Below are positions 36,182-48,942 of a stretch of 64,000 nucleotides of DNA, piece by piece (position 1 is the first letter of the stretch; the number at the start of each line of letters is the position of its first letter). The notes under the pieces are model-generated. The model saw nothing but the letters and a program-made list of their open reading frames with translations. It did no database searches and was not told the DNA's origin. Origin of the DNA: Malus domestica (lineage: Eukaryota; Streptophyta; Magnoliopsida; Rosales; Rosaceae); contig NC_091675.1 of assembly GCF_042453785.1 (NCBI RefSeq), positions 32,964,501 through 33,028,500 of the forward strand, given 5' to 3'. The translations under genes and the position numbers were made by a program.

Positions 36182-36774
36182 GCAAACTTGTAGTGTGTTT
36201 TTGTTAATTTGTAGCACTAAATAGAACATTGTTTGAATGTATTATCTATGTACGTGTATTCCAGCTATGGTTGAACGGACTTTACCAGAAAGAAAATATA
36301 CGAAATTTATTTTACAAAGTATATATATGGAGGAGTTGGAATCCCGTCAATTCCCCTCCACTCCCCTCCCCTCCTCTCTCACATTCTTTCTTTAAAAAAG
36401 TCAATACAAGATGTGAACATGACGTTAACATGGATTAATCGTGACCGTTGTTGAAATTTTAAGTGGTATTTCAAAACACAATCTCATCTTAAAGTACCCT
36501 TGTTGTTTATATTTGTTTTAATTCAAAATTAAATTTGATTCTTTTATTTAATTTAAGGGTTAATCTCAGTTTACTACCCTGAAGTTTCATAATTTTGGGA
36601 GTCTTTCATCATCTATTAAGTTTGCTGTTAAATCAGGCATTAACTAGTGACGCGACGCTCACGTGGACAGTGACTAGACGCCACATGTCATAGGGCCCAC
36701 ATAAATATAAAAATTTTAATTTTTTTTTGAAACAAAAAAAAAAAGAAAAGTTTATGGGCTGTTCCCCACCTCAA
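36182..36774. other. ABCG 3' flank, no gene seen
   Basis: Contains the 3' untranslated region and AT-rich intergenic DNA with a CT-rich patch (36350-36390). No coding signal was recognised. Confidence 0.4.
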
Positions 36775-37330
36775 CCCCAGACCTGCATCTTCGAACCCAA
36801 ACACCACCAGACTCCTCCTCCGCAACGACGGAAACTTAATTTACGGCAAATGGGAGAGCTTCGCCTTCCCCGCTGCATCGTGTTGCCGAACCAGATCATG
36901 ACCGGAGCTAATTTCACCCTCTTTTCTCCAAGAACGGCAAGTTCAGCGTCGTCAACGCGAGTAATTTAGGCTTCAACGACACTGACGTCTATTAGAGTCT
37001 CAGCAACGCTTTCCAGTCTCTGGACTCCGAAGGCAAAGTGCAGCAGGAAAACGGCGAGTCGTTTATCGCCTCCGATTTCGGCCTAAATCGATCTCGAAAA
37101 CTGATGATCAACGACGACGGGAATTTCAGAATTTACAGCTTCGATCCCAGTCTGCGGCAATGGAACATCATCTGGCAAGCCGGGTACGAATTGTGCAAAG
37201 TCCACGGCATGTGCGGGCCGAACGCCATCTGCGTCAGCGACGGTTCGAGCTCCTCTTACTGCATGTGCCCGTCGAGATTTAGAGGATCCGGTTACATGCT
37301 CTCTAACATCATTCGTAACATTGTCGTCAT
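36775..37330 (+). pseudogene. S-locus-lectin receptor kinase fragment
   Basis: Plus-strand translations resemble the extracellular part of G-type lectin (SRK/ZmPK1-like) receptor kinases: RLLLRNDGNLIYGKWESF, NGKFSVVNASNLGF, then KLMINDDGNFRIYSFD and an EGF/PAN-like ELCKVHGMCGPNAICVSDG. The pieces lie in more than one frame, and an in-frame TAG at about 36993 interrupts the mid-part. No signal peptide, transmembrane segment or kinase domain follows, so this is a truncated, inactive gene copy. The 37038-37406 frame is the best-preserved section. Confidence 0.75.
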
Positions 37331-37627
37331 TCAAATGCATGTTCCCCTTCTTGACTTGCCCCGAGCTTTCTCTACCACATCAACATCATTGTTTTCAAAT
37401 TGTTGAAACAAAGTATCATTCCTTGATTGCATTCTAATGAAACTGTGCACAACACAACATGCAACAGGAATGCATCTTTACTTCCTAATTGGATAATTTG
37501 GCATCAGCTTATGATTGTTAATGTTAAAGTATAATATTAAAGTATATGCTAAAGTATAATGTTAATGTTAATGCCATTAGATAAAAAAAGAGAATAGTAA
37601 AAAGAAAGCAGCAACAAAGAAAGGGAT

Positions 37628-37849
37628 TTGAGAAGGAAAAAGACCACACACAAAAGAAAAAAAGAGGACATGGAGGAGATGTTCATACCGATGAGCACCA
37701 GTAGTACTACTACTCCTAGCCCTGAAAATACCAGAAATATTGAAATCACCACCTCCACTTTCCCAACATGGAAACTTTACGAAAACTCTTTTTATAAGTA
37801 TCGAAAACTCCATCAAAATCCACCCCTCCAACAACAAACGGATCTATAG
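37628..37849 (+). CDS. Possible small hypothetical protein
   Basis: A 73-codon frame. A likelier start is the internal ATG at 37670, preceding EEMFIPMSTSSTTTPSP and a FPTWKLYENSFYKYRKL stretch near the C-terminus. It is Ser/Thr-rich and basic at the end, without a signal peptide or transmembrane segment. I do not recognise the family. The purine-rich leader and phrase-like composition make it slightly better than chance, but no conservation can be tested here. It could equally be non-coding. Confidence 0.22.
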   Translation: MRRKKTTHKRKKEDMEEMFIPMSTSSTTTPSPENTRNIEITTSTFPTWKLYENSFYKYRKLHQNPPLQQQTDL

Positions 37850-39069
37850 TTTTCCGGTTATAATAAAAAGTTACATCCTATTTGTAGGTAAGTAGATGCT
37901 ATTTGTACCAGAGAATCCAATGTATCTAATGAATAAAAACAAGATATTCACAAAGGCTCCTATTGAAATTTGTCAAGTTCGGTTAGATGGGAAGTGCTTT
38001 TACCACTGCACTCATCCCGTCTTTCCAGCCTTTTACCACATATTTACCATGTCAACATAAAAAAGGATCTGAACCCATCAGCTAATTCATGCCATCTCTC
38101 GATTCAAGATAGCAAAAATCCACCTTAAACAAATGATTTTCAAGCTCTTAGCCATCTAATAAACAAACCTCACTTCCAAAAACTCCTCAAAAGTTGAGTT
38201 TGATTGGAAAAACGGATACAAATTATGACCATCAGACTAACAAAGAATGGATTTTTAATACACTTTTCATGTAAATTAATCACAACCAGATCGTGGTCCC
38301 CAATCCTTATCTGAAACTAACTAGGTAAAATGCGAGTGATGAACAATCAAAGCATTAAAGCATGGGTTTTTTTTTCTAAATATATATATATATATATATC
38401 AAAGCTTGTATTTGTTCTTCCTGGAACCGAAATCGATCAACTTGGATTACGATTTGCAATGCCACACTGTCTATGCTCCGCTGCCCGGTTAGGTTAATAT
38501 ATATACACAGTACATAAATGAATCACACTAATTGGACAGATAAACTCAATTTCTCACAACCCAACACATAAAACACATAAATCCAACTTTCTGATCATTT
38601 TCTCCATTCCGAGGAACCAAACAAAACAGTAAGAGAAAGACCCATTACCTTGATTGTTCCTGACAGTGAAGAGAATGGCCAAATCTGGTCCCCAATCAAG
38701 CACTCAGAGATTCGAAGCTTAAAGCTATTTGCCGGAACCTTCACCCTACTGGCCGGAATCTCTTGGTCGTTCGTGATATGGATTGAACTAGATGCCTGAT
38801 CATATGCCAATCAGTGACGAGCTATTGTTTTTTTCTTGGTAAGTCGCATCATAGAAAAGTAAGAAGCAAGTCACCGTTGCAAGATCTTCGGCAAAAGCTT
38901 AATATCGCTCCATGGTGCAACCACTTGTGAACTCACTTGGTTGAGGTACTTATTGAAATATTTGCATGTACCCCCATCTTGAGCCAGCAAGACTGTTTTG
39001 TGATAATCAAGTTGCCTTACACATTGCAGCGAACCCAATATATCATGAGCAGACCAAACACGTAGAATT
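37850..39069. other. Intergenic, no gene seen
   Basis: AT-rich sequence with a TA microsatellite at about 38380-38399. Small open frames on the minus strand (38595-38810, 38871-39074) lack recognisable motifs. Confidence 0.4.
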
Positions 39070-39440
39070 GGCAAGTGAGTTCAAAAGGGATAGGGCAAGA
39101 CCAATCATGTGCAAACAGGAAATCAAATAGCTGACATGTTTACAAAGCTGCTAAGAGCACCTGTTTTCTACTCACATCTTAGCAAGTTGGGTGTTATTGT
39201 CATCCACACTCCATTTTGAGGGGAGTGTTAAAGGAAATAAAATAGTCAACGATTTGATATGATTTAGAGTGCTTGAAGGAGCAAAAATCTTTCTTGGAGT
39301 GGTTGTAGGAGATGACTGTAACTAGCATAAGATTAGCATCAGTTTGCCTAGAATAGCTTCACATGCTCTTGTATAATTGAATTTCTTACACCTTCATACA
39401 GTTTCAACAATGCAATACAAATATATTCACATAACAATTT
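39070..39440 (+). mobile_element. Copia 3' remnant (RNase H end, PPT, LTR piece)
   Basis: The plus strand reads [25 protein letters not shown], the typical copia polyprotein end (family form ADxxTKxL...KLG), then TGA and the tract GAGGGGAGTGTTAA with LTR-like sequence to about 39440. Nothing upstream of RNase H is left, so it is an old truncated copy. Confidence 0.7.
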
Positions 39441-39894
39441 CATCGAAGGTGGCGGAGAGTGAGCGACTGAGCGGTTGAGATAGGGTCTTGGAAGATTTGC
39501 CCTGGTGTTTATGGACCGGGAAGAAGCTATTTGATAACCATTTCGTTTACATATTTTAATTTTAATTTTAATTTTTTTGTAAACTGAAAACTAATTAGGT
39601 ATTCTTTTTAATAAAGTTTTCGAATAATATACATTTGTGTAATTTATCCACCAGACCCGTTATGTATTTTACTAACTATGGTAATTGCTTAAAATTAAAA
39701 ATTAAAAACGAAATGATTATCGAATGATTTCAATTTTGGGTTTCCAATGGAAAATTCCAAAAAAATGCAAAATAGATCTGGCAAAACGACCCCGTATAAC
39801 TAGTGTAGCTTCCAAATATAATCCAATGGCAAATATAAGACGCGGACGAGTATATACCTTCGTAAAAAAGAATTCAGAGGTCGCAGAAAGAGCA

Positions 39895-42800
39895 ATGGAG
39901 GAAGAGGAGCATGAGGTGTACGGAGCAGAGATCCCAGACGAAGGAGAATTGGACGGCGACATGGACGCTCATCACGCCGACGTTGACATGTCCACCGCGG
40001 ACGTCGCCGCCGTAAAGGTACTCATTAAATCCCTAGAATTCAATTTGTTTCAACAACCAAATCGTAAAACACAATTGTCAAATTAATTCGGTGGATTTGA
40101 TTTTGTATTGTAGGAGCTGGACGAGATGAAGAAGCGGTTGAAGGAGATGGAGGAGGAAGCTGCTGCTCTTCGCGAGATGCAGGCCAAGGTTGAGAAGGAA
40201 ATGGGCGCTGTTCAAGGTTCCCCTCTCTCTCTCTCCTGAAAAAGTAATTAATTTTTTGGTTCTTGAATCCTGTGGTTACTGAAACTGAAAAAGGGAGGTT
40301 TTTGGAATATATGGTTTGTGAAATGCTGTATTTGACCATGTTCTATTGAATGTTTATAGAAAATCTGTAGTGCATATCATGAAATTTGAAAAATATAGCA
40401 CAAGGGTTTAATTATGCGCTGCGCTAAGTGTTTTTTTGAAGTGTGTTATGTTATCAGCGTTTTGATAATTACACTCTTATTGTCCTGTGGAGTTTAACAT
40501 TTTTATGTTTGTTTTTTCGTGTGACTTGCAAGGAATTTTGGTTTAACTTCTTTTGAGTAACATGCTCATTTACCTATGTGTCGTTATTGGTTCCACATAG
40601 ATCCTGCAATTGCCGCTGCTTCTCAAGCAAACAGAGAAGAGGTGGACGCACGTTCGGTTTTTGTTGGCAATGTAAGTACCAGAATGTTGAAATCTCTTAC
40701 TCTTTCTGAAGCGTTTGCATTCTGTGCATTTAAGCTTAGATCTGTCTACTTGTCTAGTCCTAATGGCTATGTTGCCCTGCGTTCGGCATTTTCTGACCTA
40801 TGTCGACAGCGCACTCATACTTCTGACACTCGGCTGTTTATAGAGAAATCCTCCAGTTTGTCATGTTATCTTTGTGTGAAGTTGCATAGTGCAAGTAAAC
40901 ATGTGGTTTTGGCAAGTCCACTACTAGATTTTATATATCAATTTAGTTTTTCAGTATCAAAATGAAGAGGATATTCTTTATGATTTGACCAGATTTTTGG
41001 TATCTCTATCTAGTGTTAGTAATGTTGATAGGCCATTGATATCTGCATTTTTGTTTAACCTTTGTATGGTAGTAGTGTTGATATTTATTAAAATGCACTC
41101 ATAGAATTAAATTAGGGAGCTGCTAATTGAACTTCAAAAAGTCATCATGCACTGCTCTGTCAAGTAAAATATAAAGAATGGGGGAGTGCAGGATGGCTAT
41201 TTTGGAGTGCTAATAGGGATTCCCTTAATTTTATTATCACCTCTGGATATGAAAGGATTTAAAGGAAATAGTTACTTAAATAATGCTTGTTTTTTATCAT
41301 AAAATAACTTTTATATCAATCAGGATATGAGAATGTTTTGTGTTGGGACTCATACATCGCTGTACAATCTAAAGGTACCCTCACAGTACAGTCTATCTAG
41401 AATTTGGAAATACTTTAGCCGTAATGTCATATGAATATATTAGGTCAAGATTTTTCAAAACTCTCTAGATCTGTAATTCAATAATCTACATATCAATGTG
41501 TGCTTAAGCGCTGCCCAATCTATATTTGATTCTAGTTTTGTTAAAACCCAAGAAATAACAAAACCCACAACCTAACAGTCTGTATGAACTTGTGCTTTAT
41601 GCATTAGTTGATCAACACGCCATGGCTTAACATTATTTATGCGCTTCTTTATATTTACATTTACCTAGTCCTCAATGAAAGCATGCATAATTTTTCACAA
41701 GATATATGGTTTTAAAAAGGAAAAAGCTTTGCACCAATGTATGAAGAATGGGAAGAGATATTTGAAGGATGATGGAACTGTAAAAGAGAATAAAGACAGA
41801 AGGAGAAAGAGGGGCAAGTGGGGTGAACTCAATTCTTTTTTGTTTTCAATCACAAGGGTAAATTCAATTCTTCGTTATCAAACCAATGGACCAAAAACGT
41901 ACTACAAGACAACCCATATATAGGCAATCGGTAGTTGGAAAACTTGAAATAACAAGGATAACAAACTACTGTAATAGCTTAATAATTTATGGTCATAACT
42001 GCTATTGCTTCACATCCATAATGTTTCATTTCTTAAGTAGGTTCTTTTCTAATTTGTTAGTTTTGTAGACTTTTACCACTTCTGCGATCTATAAGATTTC
42101 ACTTCAAAACATCAGATATTGCTATGTCTTTGTTATTTTATATTTCAACCCGTAATCATGTATCATGACGGTTCTCTGAATTTTGCTAGTCCTTTCATTT
42201 TTTTTTTTGTTATTGTCTATTGTGTTTTTCTTTTCCCTTTGTCATCTTCTTTAATTTTTACTTTGGAACATAAAAGAGAAAGTAAGGGGTTAACCTCCTC
42301 AATTGTACTACTCACTGAAGTTATCTTTCTATTGTACTCTTATGTGGATGTGGATGATGCCCAACTTCAGAGTCATGGTTTGACCTTATGTCGTAAAATG
42401 ATCGCAGGGTCATTGTTTTTCATCAAGTTCTGTGTGGACATGTTACACTGTAGTTTGTGGGTGGCTCAGAGTATTCTGATGTAGAATTAGGCTGTCATTT
42501 TAGGGACACGTTGAATTAAAAAAAAAAAAAAAAAAAAAAAAAAGAAGAAGAAAAAAGAATTACAAAAGTTGAAAATGGGAGGAAGAAAATATCAAATAAA
42601 AAAAGAAATAAAGAAAAATTTGGAAAAGGTGAAGAAAAAAGCATGAAAAGAAAAAGAAGAAAGAATTAGAAAAAAGAAAAGTGCATTTGGAAAATTACAA
42701 CAGTTAGTTGTAGGGGATATGATGTATTGAGGAGGAAAGAAGGGGTGAAATTTGCTGAAGATATTCCAAGTGAAGGCTGGGGCACGCGGTAGGATGTGAA

Positions 42801-44173
42801 TTTAGATGCTGGATCTTCAGTGTACAAGAGGCCAGCAACTCTGTTTTGAAGAGCAAAGGAAAGTCGTGTATTCAATTCTAGTTGTAGAGCTTCTCTGCTG
42901 CTGGAATGGTGTTGGTTGGTGGCTCAGGAATATGTGTCCATGTACTTATGTGGTGAGGGGTACATGATTCTGCTTCTCTATATTGATTGAGATAGATTTT
43001 CTTATCTGTCGACTACATTCACCCAAATTTTTGAGTGTGATTTTCTTCTTCTCGTAATATTTTTATAAATTCTGTTTACCTTAGAAATTTTTTTCACTTG
43101 CTTGTGTGCCTCACCCATGGTCCTATGTTATAATTTTAGTGGAGAGTGTTACAGGATAGCAGCTTTCTGTGTTACATTGATAAGACTTATCCATGACTTT
43201 TCTTCATCTCGTGCAAAATTTTGTTGGAAGTAGTAATTGAAATAATACCGAGACTGTAGGATGCAGAAAGCTCCGTCTTCTCAAGTTACCAGGCTTACAG
43301 GGACTAAACATTCGTTGGAATGTTGGATGGGGATTATGTTTTTATGTGCCATGCATAATAAAATTTGACATGGAATTCTTCTTTGCCTAAAAAAGTTCTT
43401 TGTTAATTCAGCTAAGTACTGCAGAAAGCGCTTTTGGTATTTAGAATGCCCTGACGCTTTTAAAAAAACTTTCAAACACACTCAGTTGTTCTCAAGGCCA
43501 AAGTATCAGCTGAGCTTTTTTGGTTCTTTTTTGGTCTTGAGGGCACTTCCATGTGTTGTCGTGCGTGTTGTGTCTTTGGCTGACTCAGCTTTGTCTTCAA
43601 AAACTGGATAAATCATGTTTTGTAGGTTGATTATGCATGCACACCTGAAGAAGTGCAGCAGCATTTCCAATCATGTGGTACAGTCAATAGAGTGACTATA
43701 CTGACAGATAAGTTTGGCCAACCAAAGGGTTTCGCTTATGTGGAATTTGTGGAAACCGAAGCTGTTCAAGAGGCTCTCGGCCTAAACGAGTCTGAGTTGC
43801 ACGGCCGGCAATTGAAGGTAACTCGTCAGAAAGCTGGGCATGGATGTTCTTATCCATTATTTTTGTTATCGCATTTATTCATTTTCTTCTTAATATATAT
43901 GTCTATAGGTTTTGCCTAAAAGGACGAATGTTCCTGGTATGAAGCAATACCGGCCAAGACGCTTCAATCCTTACATGGGTTACCGCTTCAGGAGGCCATA
44001 TGTACCTCCTTACTTCTCGCCCTATGGATATGGGTATGTTCCTTCCAGTGCTCATACTCTATTTATAATCAAAATGAAGGTGCCTGATGTATCTTGCTTT
44101 CTTTTCCCTTTCTTCCATCTGCAGGAAGGTTCCAAGGTTCAGAAGGCCAGCTCGATACATGCCGTATTACTAG
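39895..44173 (+). CDS. PABN: Nuclear poly(A)-binding protein (PABPN1 homologue)
   Basis: Six exons with GT-AG junctions: 39895-40017, 40114-40216, 40601-40671, 43626-43817, 43909-44033, 44125-44173. They join to 663 nt, 220 residues, the usual size for plant PABN proteins (Arabidopsis PABN1-3 are about 217-227). Layout: an acidic N-terminus, a Glu/Lys/Met coiled coil (about 42-75) that in the animal homologue stimulates poly(A) polymerase, one RRM with RNP2 VFVGNV and RNP1 KGFAYVEF, and an Arg/Tyr/Pro-rich tail ending [12 protein letters not shown]. It binds poly(A) in the nucleus and controls tail length. The ATG at 39895 is chosen because [10 protein letters not shown] fits the family, although the frame stays open upstream to an ATG at 39724. 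Intron 3 is unusually long (2.95 kb). Confidence 0.95.
42518..42545. repeat. Poly(A) run in PABN intron 3
   Basis: About 25 consecutive A followed by AAGAAG-rich sequence to 42690. It may be the tail of an old retroposed sequence, but no body was recognised. Confidence 0.5.
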
Positions 44174-45417
44174 AAGATTGGTTGCATCTTGGACTAGCGT
44201 ATTCATCTGGCTGAAAGGATTCGTCATCTAATACAAGGCCTGTCGTTTCATATTGTAGTTGAGTTTTAGTTTTGACCTGGTAGCTCTATCGATGTGCCCT
44301 TATTGCTAAAGTGCACTTTGAACTGTATGACTAGAACGCCTATGTTGCGGTTGAGGGTTATGCACGTGTGCCTTATGAAGTAGCTAATAAAAGTTTCTTA
44401 TTGGCCAATAATGCAATGCATGGTCTATAATTTCTTCCATCGATGTTGGCAACATCTTTCGTATGCCTCAAAAATGGTGTTTTCAAGGGTAGCATTACTA
44501 GAGATATACTAGGATTGGCTTAGTCGTTCACATGCGCATCGGTCGGTAGGTCTCATTCGTTCACACGCATGTGGGCGACTGAACCTAGCACTCAATGGGA
44601 TTCCAGTGAGAGCATTTAGTTGTGAGCCTAGTAGTGCGTTTGTGTCGAGTGGTGTGTGTGTGGTGTATGTGTTATTCGTGGCTTTGTACATTCAAGTCAT
44701 ATATACTCATCGTGTCCTTCACTCCAACTTTCCTTTTCCTTTGTTAGATGTAGGACCCCGCCTAAACCTTAAGATTGGTGGAGTTTTGTCAACAAAAGAA
44801 GGAAGGTGTGATGGATGGAGTCGAACATTTTTTTTGTTTTGATGAGCCAACGTTATAAGCAATTCTCTGTAGGCAAATATTGTCTATTCTCCCCAAGTAG
44901 GCAATAATAAATATTATTTGGTTTGCTTAGTTCATTGGAGTAGGCTACAATAAGCCTGTATAAATTCATACAATTTTGCTTGGATTGTATACCAATGAAG
45001 ATGGATATGTTCTTTCCTAATATGTTGTTTTTACGTTGTCATATTTCACACGGCTAGTCTTAGATTCAATTTCTGAAATTGGTGAATCACACGATGGTGG
45101 CCAGAAGAGGCTAAAATGCCTCTATAAATCTTTCTAATTCTTGAAAAGAAAAACTGTCGTGACTTCATCACCAACTAATCTCTTTTTTAAGAAAAAATAA
45201 ATAAACATCGACTAAAACAAAACATGGAATAAACAACGTGACCAAAAGTGAAGTTTGGCATTTGTTATTTAGGGGTTTAGCTTATTTAATAATTTAACCA
45301 TGGGTGAATGCTAGATGGCCAGAACAAAACAAAACAAAACAAAGAAAGAAATCCTTAAATAACGAAACAAAGGTTGAGCTACCGGTGCCCTACCTGTATC
45401 TATCTACAATAAGACGA
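44174..45417. other. PABN 3' flank, no further gene seen
   Basis: Includes the PABN 3' untranslated region (AATAAA-like CTAATAAAAG near 44385). Other open frames here show no protein-family motif. Confidence 0.4.
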
Positions 45418-45639
45418 ACAAACCAACCAGAATATGTAGTTAGATGGGCACGTGAGTTATACGCATATGGGGGTTTCAAGTTGAACTAGCTAGTTAGGGT
45501 TTTCATTCAACTAATTAGGGTTTCACGTACAAACCAACCAGAATATGTAGTTAGATGGGCACGTGAGTTATACGCATATGGGGGTTTCAAGTTGAACTAG
45601 CTAGTTAGGGTTTTCATTCAACTAACTAGGGTTTCATCT
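45418..45639. repeat. 111-bp tandem duplication
   Basis: Two nearly identical copies, 45418-45528 and 45529-45639, each starting ACAAACCAACCAGAATATG and containing two TTAGGGTTT words. The copies look recent: about one or two differences. Confidence 0.9.
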
Positions 45640-46096
45640 ACCTCTTCCCCTGGTGGCCACAACTAAGTTACTAGTGCTAGATCTCTTGACTCCTAACAGT
45701 TTAAGGTTACATCTCTCACCGACCAAGAAATTTAACATGTACCCGATTATAAAGAGCGACTTTCATCGACAAACAACTTTGTACAACTAACTCAGCATTG
45801 TATTTTAATAATTTGAATGGTTCCATTTTTTAAATAGTTTTCATGAATAATTTCTTGCAACGATGAGTTTTGAATAAAGAAAATAATTTGGATCATTAAA
45901 ACAAGATTTGAACGAATTTGACAATTATGGGTTACATATGTTATTGACCAAGAAATTTAACATACACACGTAGGAAAAGTGACTTTACTTGAAAAACATT
46001 TTGTAACTCTCACTCAACAATCTATCTCATTGATCTAACAATGTCATTTTCTAAATCTTTTTCTTGAGTAGATTCTTGCAACCACCATCTTTTAGA

Positions 46097-46236
46097 GTAA
46101 TGTTATATTTACCACCTAATTATACCATCATTTGTAACATCTCTAATGAAAATAGGATCCGCTAATGCATGTAAATTTCATCTTTATTAGAAATATGACA
46201 CAAACGATGATACAATTAGGTGGTAAAAGTAGCATA
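46097..46236. mobile_element. MITE with ~36-bp inverted repeats
   Basis: The left arm ATGTTATATTTACCACCTAA and the right arm, read in reverse, ATGCTACTTTTACCACCTAA match over about 36 bp with few mismatches, separated by about 65 bp. There is no coding potential. Confidence 0.7.
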
Positions 46237-46479
46237 AAAGTGAAACGTTGCCCCCAACAGAAAGAGAACACGTGTGTGCATATGTTATGCGTGGCACCGC
46301 ACGCACTTCGCAAGGGTACGTGTGCAGTGCAGATGTCTAATTTATAATTTAATTGCTTGTTGAGCTTTTGGACTATATTTCTGAACTTGTATTTTTTTAT
46401 ATTCAAATTTTAAAATGGTCCAACGATGATTTTCAATATTTATTATACACATGCGAGGCCTTCGTTTAGCCCTTACATT

Positions 46480-46700
46480 GACGATTTGGATCCCATCAAG
46501 ATCCAAATTATGGAGATTATAAGGATTCTCATATTTTAATCATTTAACATGTATCATGCGGTCAGAAATTATTTAATTTTTTTAATTTAAAATTAAACAC
46601 AAATAGTACCTAACGAAAACTAATCATACGATATACAATGAACGGTTAGGAGATGGGGATCCCTAAGACTCCACAAAGTGAATCCGAAAAGGATCCTCTT
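46480..46700. mobile_element. Probable MITE with GGATCC-type ends
   Basis: GATTTGGATCCC near 46485 and CGAAAAGGATCCTC near 46688 are loose inverted ends around an AT-rich core. The evidence is weak. Confidence 0.35.
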
Positions 46701-47091
46701 CCTTAAATTAATATCTAGATCTAGAAAGATTGCTACTTGCCTACCAACTCAACAAAATCATTCACCATACATCAAAATATGAAAAATAAAATATAAAGAA
46801 CAATAAGACGAGTAGGTCGCGTGAAGAACGTGGGTTAGTTGTATGCATTATACATCGATTGTATGAGGAACAAACCCCTGGACACAACATTCCTATCACA
46901 AAACTGATTACAAGAATGACATGCAGAGCGTTGAATGTGAGACTAAGAGGTGTTTGTATACACCAGTTGTATAGATACGGCAGTGTGCGTTAATCAATTA
47001 TGGGCACCATCAAAATGAGAACTTTCTCTCATATCACTAGTCATATGATGGAAGAGATGAACACAAAATTGTATATACCATAAGCACTATT

Positions 47092-47304
47092 TTAGAAATT
47101 TCCATCCAGCGCCTAGGCGTTAGGCGGCTGGTCACTGTCCCGATTAATCTCTAGGCGTTTGAAAATTAAAAAAGTGTGTCTACACCTACTTAGGTGCCCA
47201 TCTAGACCGCCTAGGCGCCTGGCTAGCCCACCCAGACCCTTATGGGCATCTGCCTAGGTCGCGACTCTCACTTAGACATAAGATATATAACTTTAATTTT
47301 GCAT
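47092..47304. mobile_element. hAT-like CTAGGCG MITE, left half
   Basis: Reverse-orientation relative of 33109-33759 (GCGCCTAGGCGTTAGGCGG, ACCGCCTAGGCGCCTGG). It is cut at 47304 by the copia insertion and continues at 57594. Confidence 0.75.
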
Positions 47305-47566
47305 TGTTGTGGTCTATTTTATTTGATAATATTTAGGGTGGCGGGCGGCAAGGAGAAGAGAGAAAAGAGAGATGTATTTATGGAATTGTAGGGGAATGTG
47401 TGTGTTTTGTTATCCCTCCTACATTGTATCTTTATTTATAGTAGTAGAAGGAGAGAATATATTCCTTCTTCCCCAAGTAATACAAGTTGTAATAGGAAAG
47501 GATAACTAGAATCAAATATAATCTATGATTTACACAATCACACTTAAACTAAGAATGTTTACAACA
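47305..47566 (-). repeat. Copia 3' LTR (262 bp)
   Basis: TGTTGTGGTC to GTTTACAACA, with a minus-strand TATA-like CTATAAATAAAG in the middle. It is followed by the minus-strand polypurine tract CACTCAAGGGGGAG at 47567-47580. Confidence 0.9.
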
Positions 47567-48124
47567 CTCCCCCTTGAGTGTGTAAATACTCAAGGTAGAT
47601 TGAGTATCATGCAAAAGTTGAGGAAGTTGACTCATCGGTACTCATTCCAAGGAACAACGCTTATTCTCAATAAGGTAGGAACTTGCATAAGCAGTAAGTC
47701 TCACTAAAAAACCCTAAGGCTATGGAAAACACCCAAGGAGGGAAAAAATCCATAGTCTAAGGAAAAATGCGTGAGAAATGCAAAAGTCAAAGAAACTTCT
47801 ACAGGACGTCATCAGGGATATGACCAGCCCAAGGTGGGTGCCTCGTTAAAACCTAGTTAGATGGCAAAAACTCAGTGGGAAAAATGCTCCTAATCGTAGG
47901 GAAAAAGAGTACATTAAGATCAAGCAAGTATCTACAGGATACGCTTCCTGAGTTTGACATAATTCCAAAGAGAACTAGCAAAGTTACAACTCAGAAAGTT
48001 TACGCATACCAATTCCATGAACAAGTTTTTGAAACGTCGTCTTCGGCAGTGATTTGGTGAAGAGATCGGCCAGATTGTCTTGTGAACGAATTTGCGTGAC
48101 TTCAATCTTCTGATGTTCTTGTTG

Positions 48125-48733
48125 TTAATGTGTAAAGAAGAACTTCAGCGTAATGTGATTGGTGTTGTCTCCTTTGATGTAACCTTTCTTGAGTTGTTCG
48201 ATGCAAGCTGTGTTGTCTTCAAAGATCGTTGTCAGGACATCAACGGCAGGATGAAGATCACAGGAGCTTCGAATATGGCCCACTACTACTCTCAACCAAA
48301 AGCATTCCCGAGTTGCTTCATGTAAGGCGAGAATTTTAGCATGGTTAGACGAAGTAGCAACTAAGGTCTGTTTAGTTGACCTCCAAGATATTGTGGTGCC
48401 TCCAACGGTAAAGACATAACTCGTTTGAGAGCGCACCTTGTGCGGATCAGATAAGTATCCTACGTCAGCATAACCAACAAGGCGAGGATCAACTCGAAGA
48501 GCATAGGGTGCGACATCATTCAAGGATTCGTAGGGATAGAACAAGCCCAAATCCGTAATACCCTTAAGGTAACGGAAGATGTCTTTCACGCCAGTCCGGT
48601 GTCTACATGTAGGTGCATTACTGTATCTTGCCAAAAGATTAACAGCGAAGGAGATGTTGGGTCTAGTGCATTGATTTAAGTACAATAAAGCACATATCGC
48701 ACTTAGATAAGGAACTTCAAGCTCCAAAATCAC
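48125..48733 (-). pseudogene. Copia RT end and RNase H
   Basis: An open 202-codon stretch with the copia tail: ALLYLNQCTRPNISFAVNLL, the RNase H parts VGYADVGYLSDPHK and SWRSTKQTLVATSSNHAK, and FEDNTACIEQL. The usual D-A/S-D-W pattern is altered (YADVGY), and the downstream end after FFFTH is damaged. Confidence 0.85.
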
Positions 48734-48942
48734 TTCATCATCCTCCTTCGGACGGAAAGGATCTCATTTTGCATCTAGCGAACGAACGACCATAGGAGTA
48801 CTAGAAAACTTCGTTTTATCCTCATTAAAGCGGCGCAACATCTTCTGGTGTAGTTCGATTGATGTACTAGAATTCCATCCGAACAATGCTCTATCTCGAG
48901 ACCGAGACAGTATCGAGTCTTACCTAGATCTTTCATCTCAAC

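Noticed and set aside
42100..42484. 121-codon frame in PABN intron 3
   Set aside because: Hydrophobic, T-rich intron sequence without family similarity; PABN exons 3 and 4 join in frame across it.
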